Assembly (NCBI GenBank): GCA_963978905.1
Contig: OZ022260.1
Coordinates: forward strand, 17,349,725 to 17,413,724
Direction: 5' to 3'
Origin: Trichostrongylus colubriformis
Taxonomy: Eukaryota; Nematoda; Chromadorea; Rhabditida; Trichostrongylidae
Length of the DNA: 64,000 nt
Shown here: positions 28,501 through 40,500 of the stretch, piece after piece
Layout: each line of letters opens with the position of its first letter
How positions within the stretch are numbered: the stretch's first letter is position 1
Notes under the pieces: model-generated
Told to the model about the DNA's origin: nothing
What the model saw: only the letters and a program-made list of their open reading frames with translations
The model's database searches: none
Position numbers and translations under genes: made by a program

Positions 28501-31500
28501 AGAAAGCATAATCAAGAGCAGCGGACTTACCGGTAGGTTCTTAATGGATGCGATCACAGACGTATGGAAGTCGGTGTAGGTGGAGACGAAAGCATTCACA
28601 GCCTCTTGGCTGTTCGGCTGTCGAACCGAGACAATCAGCTGTGACGTCGCGTCTACGAGTCGTGATGCCGCTACGCGAACGTCCGGTTCACGAACTGTGG
28701 ACGAGACGCCGATGGTACGAATTTGTGTGATGGCTTTTTCGATAGCTTGGTTATCAGGAAGGCATGCGATAACCTGGCGTAGGCTCACTGACACCTGAAA
28801 TCATTTTGATAAGGGAAAGGAGGTGAAATTTTTTGTTGTTGTTTATTCAAAAGCGCTAGACGACTTCGGGATGACCACCTACCTGCTTAGCTGCGTCAGC
28901 AAGCACAGTTGGTGGAGCTTGTTCACGTACATGGTCGAATACTCGTCCGGAATCGTGGACGACAGAGCGCGACGAAACAATGAATCTGAAAACTCAAGGG
29001 AATTCATGTCATAATCATAAGAAAAAATATTGAAGAAATTAAAGGTTGTATAAGGAACGTACGTGTCAAGGTGGATATCGGTCCTTGTCGATACAACCTC
29101 AGTGACCGCCTCAGTGAATGCTCGAAGGCTTTGGGCTGCTTCAACCGCCGACGCGCCAATGTGCTGCTCGTCTTTGGTAGTGGCTGCTGACACCAGCTGA
29201 GCTATACTACTGCCCACCTGAAAATTTGAGTTATACGAATAAAACAGCCAGAGTCGCTGTGGTTCAGACTCACTTGTCTGGCTGATGACATCAGATGCGA
29301 TGTAGCGGATTGAGAGGTGGCTCCACGTGGTGGCGATAGTTGCTTCATAATAGCGGCCTTCTGTACGTCTTGGATTTCCTGATCGAGCTCCTGAAGAATG
29401 GTGTTCAAAGGCTTCCAGCCGAAGAGGTCTTCCAAAGCCTAGTGTGTACTACCAAGACAGAAAATTTGCGTCACGGCAAGAGGCATGCAACGCGTGCGAG
29501 CTAGAGATGCCCTTTGCAAACGAGTTTCGGAGCAACTACCGTGTCCTAAGTTTTATTTTAGCCTTAGCACACGATAATCACTCAAGAACCCAACCACAAA
29601 CAGCGCTCGAGCTCGCACGCATCGCGTCGCACTCCACAAGTGGTCATGCCAATTTCCTGTCCTAATTATACACACTCCTTGAACTTTGGTGCTCACACAT
29701 ACCCGAATGAGCTCTTCACTATGGAACAACTGCTGGCTGAAGTTCAACTGTTGGGCGGCATTCAGGGCAGTACGCAGTTCTGCCAGGTTCGTTGACAGTC
29801 CGTTACTGGCCTGTTGAAGATTTGAGGCGATGTGATTCTCGCTTACGTGGGATACTGATGTACGAGCAACATCCACGAGACGAGTAGCTGGTGCGAGAAT
29901 CTGAAAACCACAAAAGTGATAACACCGCGATGCATCATCTTGGGATAATGCGTATGCTAAGCATGTAGACGGATTGGCTTCTGGCATTGGGCAACACTCT
30001 TTAGGGATTCCTACTACATTTTCGCTTTAGCAGGCAAAGCACCATTGGTGGTGGGATGGCCGACTTCCGTCCACTATTTTCAGCGTGCACAGTACTTTCA
30101 AGAGATAGTTTACATGGGTGTGTGCACTTATGACGAAAAATCGCTTCGCGATCGTCGCACTCGCGGGGTCATCAGCACGGCTGGCCGAATCCATTGCCTT
30201 TGGGAGCCCGGCAGAGCGTGGTTGCGCCATCTCCGCACTGCCTCCTACACCCATGCCACACTGCCTCGCTCGAAGGCTGCCCTGCCTTGCCACTGGCACT
30301 CCCACCCGCCGCGCCGCTCGCCGCGGGCGGCCACGCGATTTTCCGTCATAAGTGCATACACCCAGCCTACATAAATGAAAAGTTAGGCTACTCACATTGT
30401 GTGCATCTCTTATGAGGCGACTCTGAGCGCGGAATTTTTCGCTAGCCGTTTCTGCTTGTTGACTCTCTCGGATAGAAGTAATTAACCTGCAATAATCAAT
30501 AATCGATTCATAACATAATTTAGCCATACCTTGGCAGTTATTGTAAAAAAAAACTCACTTTGGAATGTATTCAGCTGTTTCAGTGCACTCATATACGAGA
30601 TTCTCGACAGTGGTCTTGGTCTTGATCATTTCCTGAACCAATCAATAAATCAATAACCGATCAAATACGGAATGACAATAAGGGTTATTGATCGCACAAT
30701 GCATGCCAATTAGTAGGCTACTTCGTTCTTTAGAGAGACGTGACACTAGGCGAACTAAAAAGGAGCACCGCACACCACCACTTACTTTTGTTCCCTCCCC
30801 ATTTCTGCGAGTTTCAGATTTCAATTCAACCAATCGATATGCAATGTGTATGTGTGATGTGAAATACTTTGGGTCCACATATATTTATTCTAGTCCCAAG
30901 TTTACATGTACACAAATCGGACAATAATACTGATGATGAAGATGATGAAGAGGAAACGATGAAAGCATAGAATCGTTCGCGAAAATCACTTAGCCTCTGA
31001 ACGGTCATTTTTTCCCCGAGGAAAATTTGTCCAGTATAAAATAGCGGATTCTGGTAATTATCTAAGTAGCAAAAGGCACGCGAAAAAATCACGGCAGTGA
31101 CGAAAAGGGTGGGGCTAGTGGAATATGTCGTGAATGACTGTGACTGGCAGGATTGGCAGAGGGCCTGGACTCCCATAACAAAAGATACGGGTGGTTTTTT
31201 CTTTGTATGTGTATGTGATATGTGCGTGCACATCGACTGAATTCTGGTTGGCCATTATCGTATACGTAGTATGGTATGCGTGTCATCAACTAGAAGCTGC
31301 TCCGTGACCTCCGTTCGTTTGCGCGTCTCCTGAACGAAGCAGGCTACTACCCGGTCCAATGCAGAGTGGTTGAACGAATCGCGTACGGAAAAATGAGTTT
31401 CTCTGTTACCAATATATTTCTGCTGTGTTTGATTAATAGCGACTGCATGCAAAGTTTCACGCGGGGAAGTGGGAATCCGGCTGAGATGCAGATCCTCAAA

Positions 31501-34500
31501 GTGGCGGACGGTGAGGCGGAGCCTCCGAAAGAGTGCTCACCCCATCGTCTCCGAATGAGTGCCCACCCCATCGTCCGCCGCGGCCGAACACGCATAGCGA
31601 TAACGGAAAGTTACGTAAACAGTTGCACTCTCCGCCACCGACCGCGGCGGACGGCAGGGCGGGCACTCACTTGAGTCCCTGCTCCGCTGTTCGCCACTTT
31701 GAGTAGCTGTATTTTAGCCGGATTCTCACTTTTTCGCGTGAAACTTCGCAAGCGGCGCTCATTAAGCAAATACAATAAAAATATATAGGTAAGGGAGAAA
31801 CTCATTTTACGTGCACAATTCCTTTGATCTCGTGCATCTCTCGTGCACACATGCAAACAGGACACACTTGACGTGTCTCAAAAGTCGTGCAGTCGTGCAC
31901 AAATCAATGTGGAGCATCGGCGGGAAGTCACTGAAGCTTATGAGACGCGGCTTATGAGACACCAAGTCTATCCCCTGAGCAACGTGGAAAAATAACAAAG
32001 TGCAATTCAAAAACGATGCCACCAGAATTTTGGGTGGTTCTCTATTTTTTTCTATAGACTCTCCAAGTTAAAAAGCACAGCTCAAGATGCGCACCATGGT
32101 GACATCATTTTCAATGCACAGCAGATACCATATAGGTTCCGCAAAACCTACCGATTGGAACTACGGTATCGAAAGCACTTGTCATGTACCGTAGCCCTCT
32201 CTACAAACATGGGAAACAGAAGCCCTACTATAGCTTTACTCAAGATTATACGCAGTACACACCCTCTGTTGTAGACCTACCATGACATTCCTCCTACAGT
32301 AACCCTCGTGCGTTGTGCTCAAATGCAAAACCCTAGTATTTTTACCACGGCGTATAATGAGTGGCAGACCCTCGTATAGGCCCATGTCGTGGAAGGCGCA
32401 GACAGCCAGGCAAAAAATCGATGGTAGTGTTGATGTGGGAGTGCGCTATTACGGTAACGTATGGTTGATGAGTGTGTACCGCGTATAATCTTGTTAGCTT
32501 TACCATCACCTCTACAGAAGAAGCTTTTCATTCCGGGAAAAATCAAACTGGATGCTTCAGCATGCCACATCGAGCGTAAATTATTACCTTTGCAGCGTTG
32601 GCGGCAGCAATCGTCTGCGTCGCTTCATAGGCTGTTTGACGAGCAGCTTGCTCCAGCTTCTCCATGATGTGCTTTGCCTGTTGCTCACTTGTCGTCTCGT
32701 TTGTGACAGTTATCAGACGTTCGGCTGCGTTACGCAATGTCATTTCTGATTCCGCTTCTGTCGGCCGTGATTCGCATTCCTGACACAAACAGTTGAGAAC
32801 CGGAACAAGAGTATTTTACAGCCTCGGAGTAAATGGCTTTATTTAAAGGAATCGTCCACGGAAAATGAGTTTTTGTGTTACCCATATATTTATGTTGTAC
32901 TTGCCTAATGTTGGCCTCATGCAAAATTTCACGCGAAAAAATGTGAATCTGGCTGAGATACAGCACCACAAAGTGCGGTCCCAGTGGGCGGGGCCTCCGT
33001 GTAAAAGCCTCGTACCGCGTCCGCCGTGGTCGGAGACGCATTGTAGGAACAGAAGGTTACGTAAACAGTCCCACTCTCCGTTCCCAACGGCGGCGGAAGA
33101 CGGGACGAGGCTTTTACACGGAGGCCCCGCCCACTGGGACCGCACTTTGTGGTACTGTATCTCAGCCAGATTCACATTTTTTCGCGTGAAATTTTGCATG
33201 AGGCCAACATTAGGCAAATACAACATAAATATATGGGTAACACAAAAACTCATTTTCCGTGGACGATTCCTTTAAAGACCCCAGAGCTCGAGCAGGAAAA
33301 GGATAGAACACCCATCGAAGGGCCTCAAAATTCAGTGCAAAACTTACTCTTGTGGCGTCGATCATATCACTGGTGGCGGTCGCGACACGGCGAGCGGCAG
33401 CCAGCAAACGGTCCTTTTGCTCTGGATGTTCGTGAGCTTCATGCTCGAACTGCTCCATAAGAATCTGACTGTGTCGAATAACCTTCTTTGCCTCACGAGT
33501 CAAATCTTCGCTAGGGCCCTGAAATTGTCTTTAATGAGTGCAAGAGCCCTTCAAAACAATCGAACACATCAGGAGTGTGCGGTCGCTCATCCAAGCCCGG
33601 TGCAATGCCAGGACAAGACGCGGGGGTGTGTGCACTTGTGACAGAAAATCGCTTCGCGGTGTCGCACTAGCTATCAGTACGACTTGCCGAATCGATTAGG
33701 AGTCCGGCAGAGCGTCACTGCATCACCTCTGCACTTCCACCCATGCCACCCTGCCTCCTCCACCCATGCCACACTGCCTCGCTTGAAGGCTGCCATGCCC
33801 TGCTACTGGCACTCGCACCCGCCGACGCTCGTCGCGCGTGGCCGTGCGAAAATCCGTCATATGTGCAAACACCCAAAACGCGGTATTGTACGCAGAGCTG
33901 AGCTGAAACACGGCGCCGCATAAGGAGGACCGTTTGCCGCGCGCGGTACATTTGGCATCGGAGACCCTTTAGTCTGGAGATATACCTTGCGATTCTATGA
34001 TTTGCAAGATCGCACGATCGCATAATCGCAAAACTGTTCGTCATCCGCCATTTGGCCTCAGAGTGATAAAGACTCGAAAAAAGCACGATCAAGTAGGAGT
34101 GCGCCCAGTGACGACTTTTGATGCGATCGTGTAATCGTGCGAATCGCAGAATCGCACATCACCTAATTTGTAGCCTAACTGCATGCGAACTAAAAACCGA
34201 TCGCGAGGTACATCTTCAGCCTCGGTCGCCTTCACACTCTACAGCGGCAGTGCGTCACTGTCTTAACAGGCAACGAAGCAGCGTGACACATGCTGAGACG
34301 CAGAGACAACACCGCCACGCCCTGCTTGCGGCACCGCAGAGTATGATCGCGACCTTTGTTAGCCGGCGGCACGCCACAAGGGGTTTGTGAGGCTCTGCGT
34401 TCCGATCTAACGCTACACAACAAAATGGCTCAGATTTGTACACTGCAGACGTTCGTTTGTCTACTGTCCCGAATCAGCCCTCAGCGCACTTGCCTGGACC

Positions 34501-37500
34501 ATTGCTGGAGCGTGATGTCCGCATTTATTCAGACATTTCCGTTCAAACAAACAAACCTGGTGTGCGATCAGTCTTTGTGTCGTTCTCAACACCTCATTGT
34601 ACTGCTCTTCCTCTGTGGTCCTTGAGGTGATCTTTGGTGAAGTCTTCACATGTTCCAATAGGCTGTCCAAAGCATGTGTTACCTAAAAAAGAAAAGCATT
34701 ATTTATTATTACGACATACGGACAGTATAACAATCATAGGAAGAAAAACTTCGGTCTATGCCAACCTGTCTGGCAGCTTCATGAATATCAGTGAGCGACT
34801 GTCGTCCATCCGTATGGCTTCGTTCACACGCGTATTCAGCATCGTGCAATAATTCTGTCACCGCATGCGATACCTGAATGTATTTCCTTTTGAATAAGAT
34901 CAGTCAATGGGCTGTAGTCCAGGGTTTTCCCTATCCGGTAAATAAACCCTTAGCCCCGAGTAAGTTTCAAGTTTGCCGTATTAATAGTCTGGCCATACAT
35001 GGCACCCGGGAGAGATGAAATCTGTCACCCTTGAGCAATCCCCAAACATCCATGCAGCCAAGGCACCCCCATACATTAATGTTGACACGTGCTCAATCGG
35101 GAATCACCTCCCTTACAAAATCCCATCCTCTCGAGCTGTCTTTATTAGGACTTTCCGTGCATGGGTAGGAGGAACCGATGCGGCGTCGCGAACGCGACGA
35201 GCGCGGCATTCACGATGGTTAAGGGAGGAATCGAAGCCGGGTCTTCCTGCATCACACGCCCGCCCTTACTCCGTCAATTCAGTTCACTAATGAGCCGCAG
35301 TGCTTCATGCCAAAAAGGGAACGTTGACCTCTTCTTTACTCTTCTCAAAGGAGCCAATAAACAGCCCCCCTGTATCCGCGAAGAAAGATCAAGTGGGCGT
35401 TGAAGCTGCCATCTCGGAATGATCTCACCTGCTTAGCGGCACTTGTAAGCTGCTCTTGACATGCTTTGCTCTCGATCGTCGGTGCGACAACTCGTGCACA
35501 CGCGACCAATTGCGATGTCGCAAATGCGCATTGTGTCGCTGAATGGATGACTTTCTCCTGTAGAACTGGCTCCTCACAGTCTGCTGAGATGGTTTTTGCT
35601 CTGAAAAAAGTGGAATTTTGTCAGATATTGTTCCCTGATAAACATCAATCTAATCTCTAGTGGCAACCCAGCAGCCTTATCAGCCGAAATTTAAATTCAT
35701 CTTGTTGGGGAGGCTGAGCATACTATGTCATTTAATGATATCATGTTTAGAAACTCATTGATCTCACACCCGATCACTGCCTAGGTATTTGATCTGACAC
35801 CCAGTATTTCGACTGTGTACTTGACCAGGCTCTGATGGGGCCTGAAGGGCATATAAACCCCTAATTTTGTATATATTTCATTCTATTCCAATGCCTTCTA
35901 ATAAACCTATTTCTGCCATGCCTAAAGAAACAACACAACCGGTAAAACTTCGCCAACAAACGTGCCTTATTACCTATGTCTAGTTAGGGCCCACTCTGAA
36001 GGATCAGAAATGGGTAAAAACTCATGGAAAAGTTGCTTGAACCGTGACTGGTGCATGTAAAAGGGGTACGGAAGAAAGACTTTCATGTGAATGAATCAAA
36101 TATGACACACCCTACATCAACGACACTTGTTCCATGGGTAGGGTAAGACCCCAACGAAGGCATATTTTCTCATCAGACCGTACTGTACTCCAGATGAGCT
36201 AGGTAGCCTGTCCTCCCATAGGCCCCATTCTAGCCGACCTAGGTCCAATTATGGGTTCTTCATCGCCCGACAGATCTGGTTATTCTATAGAAGTTGCGCG
36301 CATAAATACAGGATTTACGCAAAAACTCTCATGGAACGTCACTGGCAACTCAATATAGCCACATAGGGCCGTTATTACGGAACATAATTGTTCGCTCGTA
36401 GAGTGGAAGAACAACTAAGAAGGAAGACGAGCGTGACCACCTTTTCCCGTGCGTCTTCTCTCAGTCTTTTCGCCCTTAACGAAAAAAACATTCATTCTGT
36501 CTGTGTCTCTACAGCATCTACATCTATTTATAAAGCGTGAAAACTTTTTCAACCGTTTTAAGGCAATTTTCCATTTTTAAAAAGAACCCATGCACTTAGC
36601 GCTACTCCATCTCGACTTCGGAAGCCAACAAATGAGCTTCTGCCCGTCAGAAAACTGCTCAATCAGACACAGATGATATCGCGGGATTGACATCACTCAC
36701 TAAAGTAGTCACAAAAGGGCGAAAACTCGGAAAAGCGGAAATCATATGAATTCTGGAATTTTACATAAAGCAGTTAAAATATTTAATAAAAAACAGCGAA
36801 AGTTCTCTCAAGCTTGCTCAGAAGTTCGAGCACGCTTACATCTGCAGCACAACAGAGAGAGAATCATTTAAATGGCACTAATTACGTAAACTACAAGCCA
36901 AACCTTATTCTGGTCAATCATAATTAATTGGTCTTCATGGTCACCAAGAGCACTCATTGATCTTTACGGTTTCAATTATTTTGCATTAAGTTGAAAAATC
37001 GAACAAGAAGAACTTAAAGGAATCGTCCACGGAAAATGAGTTTTTGTGTTACCCATATATTTATGTTGTATTTGCCTAATGTTGGCCTCATGCAAAATTT
37101 CACGTGAAAAAATGTGAATCTGGCTGAGATACAGCACCACAAAGTGCGGTCCAGGTGGGCGGGGCCTCCGTGTAAAAGCCTCGTCGCGTCGTCCGCCGCC
37201 GTTGGGAACGGAGAGTGGGACTGTTTACGTAACCTTCTGTTCCTACAATGCGTCTCCGACCACGGCGGACGACGGGACGAGGCTTTTAACGGAGGCCCCG
37301 CCCACCTGGACCGCACTTTGTGGTGCTGTATCTCAGCCAGATTCACATTTTTTCGCGTGAAATTTTGCATGAAGCCAACATTAGGCAAATACAACATAAA
37401 CATATGGGTAATACAAAAACTCATTTTTCGTGGACGATTCCTTTAATTGCCCTGGATTTCTTCGATTAATTTTCAAAAATGTGCCAATTTTGGATAGATT

Positions 37501-40500
37501 CATTAAAAATCCCGTCATGATAGCAGGTTTTGCCATTTCGTGATTTTGCAATTCAGCGACTTTGCATGTCGCACTTTCGCGCGCGAGTCTGCGGTGTTGA
37601 GATTGAGGTTATGCCATTGCGTTCTCACGTGCAGAGTCGCGCTACCGCAAAATCGCGAAACCCGATGTCGGCCTCAAATCGCTGTGCTACGGTGCTTTTG
37701 TCCCGAAAATTAGTTGAGCAATTAACACGCACGTAGTAGGAGTTTAATGAGTTTACTTCCACGCCTCCAATCCCTAAACAGTCAGTAGAGAATCATAGTC
37801 TGAGCGGTGGGGGGGGGGGGCGTAATCACGACAGGAATTAATTCATCAAACTATGCAGGCGCAATACAGCGCCTTTGATCACTTCGCTACATCAGCCATC
37901 GAAGGGAGGGAAAACTGCGAGCAAAATTTAATATTATGCAGAATGAGTACTGAAGGAGATGTTCATACTACAGCATTTAACTTCAAATCTATCCATTTCA
38001 GTTTAGAATGTAGTAAATGGGCAGAGTTAGCACTAAATGGGATCTATCGGTTGGTTTGACATCAGCGTAAGGGCTATTGAACATCCATTCGAAGTGTCTT
38101 CTTCATATTAGAAAAAAAACAGCGAACTAAACGGTACCACACCTAGCTGCTAAAAGTACATGTTTACACTTTTGTAAAGATAACAGCCTTGATATAGCTA
38201 TCAGAGTTACTATTTTGGTTCACAGATAAGCGCCCGTGGCTGATTTCCAAGGCTAAACACGGTTGATTGATTTCTTATCACAGAAGCAATCCCTACATGG
38301 AATTCACTACATATGATTGATTGATTGTTGTGATTCTATGGAAACCGTCCGCCCCTTCCATATTTCGTGATCGATTCAATTAAAGACCTTTCTTAAGCAC
38401 CCATTCAGTTACTATTATTGCATGGAACTGGTACTGATCCATGAAAGAACTCTTTAGTGATTGTGAAGGCGAACTTCTTACATTATCGAATGTTCGACTA
38501 TGAAGAACGAAAACGATAAGCGTTTTGGAATCCATAGCGCAAGAAAAAACTGGCAACTGTCACTTTCTCGATCGAGAAAATGACATAATAGAAGGATAAG
38601 GAGAACTTCTCACAACCAACCTGCGTAACGGTGTCGGTGAACCATAATAATTATAAATATAAATTTCTTTGAATACTTTTCGACGCATCGTTGATGAACG
38701 AGTTCACAGTGATGAATAGAACGTGAAATCGTCTTCTGTTCGATGACAGAAGTTTTAAAAAGCGATGACGTATTGACGAGATAGCCGGGACGGATGACGG
38801 ACAGATCAGCGACGACTACGCCCAGAGAAGGTGCACCAGCAGCAGCGTAGTGGCCAGAGAGAAACGAGTTCCCTCGGCCGCAAGCCACCACCACTGCGCT
38901 CCCACAAGCACGGGATCCGGGCCTAGTCACAGTTACGATCAGCCATCGTAGCTGTTACGTAAGCGTGGGGGTTGCGAATAGAAGCAGCTCAGTGCTAGCC
39001 GCGTCCTCCGGCCAACGACGGTAGCGCGACGCGTGCGCTACTAGCGTGAAGAAGACGCTGTGGTGAGCGACTGATTGCGAGAGAACCGGGTCTTTTCCGA
39101 CATGCTGTGCGTTAGCTGACGGGAAAACTGCATAGAGATCACTGTGGATTGTAATTTGCCCCGACAGCGACCAATGGGTGTGTCTCTAGCCGAAAGACGA
39201 TTTTATTTGATATTTTAAAAACGATTAAACATAAGACGGTTTGGTTCATAAGGCCAAATCAGACCCGTTCATTTTCGAACGAGTCATCTCTTTGTCTACT
39301 GAGAAACGGATCGAATGGCTTAGTGCTTAATGCACAGATGCCGCCAAACGATTTCGGAGTTCTTCTGAAGAAACCGCCACTAGCAGTGCGCTATCCGACG
39401 TTGGAAGGGCGGCAGCTGCCAAGAACTGCCTCAAGAACACCCTCTTGCACAGAAACAAGCATCTCAAACCCCAACTTTTCACCTTCACAAACTGGTTTGT
39501 CGAAGTGATAGAAGACATTCCTACATAACTAGGAGTTAGATCGAAATTATATGGTCATCACAGATTTGTATTAAAGAATAGAGGGTAGAAGACGATTATC
39601 AAATCATCTTAGGATTCTGTTACCATTCAGAATCACAATAGCATTTGAATTCGGTTTGGCCTATGCGAATGACTTGCGTGTTGATATAAGAGTTAGCGTT
39701 TGAAACTCCACAGGACTCTTTACCCGATTCACCGACAGCGAAGAGGTAGAAGGCTAGATTGGCCTGGGGTGGGCATTGATCCCCTGACCATGCGAACGCG
39801 ACACTTTACACTGCACCACCTACATGGATCCATGCCTTTGACCAACTCATCAATGCAACTGGCTGATATCAAACAGTTCCACATTTTGAAAATGTGTTCG
39901 TATTAAATGATAAACTCATTTCTGTTCGTCTCAATAGACAGCCGTATACCCCTCCACCCCCCCCCCCCCTAAATGAAAAACGTATAAGCGGATAACACGA
40001 ACAAAGTTATATGCACACTCACTGGATGACAGTAATCCCGCAGGGATACGGTATCTGTTAGAAGGAGAAATTGGACTCACAAAAATCGTGGAGCTGATGC
40101 GCTCGGATGGCAAGAGCGGGCGGGTGTCGAAGTCGACGGGCGACTACACTGCCGATGCTTCTAACAGCAGCCCTCCAACAGCAATCACCCTATCGGATCT
40201 AGAGCCCTCCCGCGGGGCAAGTGCCTTCATCTAGAGCGTGAAAGATACATGGGGATAGACGCGGCAAGTGCGAGGTTATAGCTCTACACAATAGCATGCT
40301 CTCTACCAGCCCATCTAACCAATCGCGCTCCATGGTCCCATGGGTGTGGTGTCAAGAGTCGCACACATTTGCATAGCATCCATCATTGGCAGCCGGCCAA
40401 ACCGACGTAACGACAAATAGCCCCCAGAGGGCATATGCGCATTGCTTCCGCTACAGACACCACCACCACCACAATTCAACTTCATTTAATGTCGACTGGC

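Noticed and set aside
32865..33275. 136-residue open frames on both strands of the palindrome
   Set aside because: They are mirror images produced by the inverted repeat, resemble no protein, and the same happens at 37014-37446.
39327..39518. Minus-strand frame (..[20 protein letters not shown]..) as a talin rod exon
   Set aside because: Rod-like composition, but no donor at its end and no gap in the talin sequence to fill; exons 41646 and 35429 join in phase without it.
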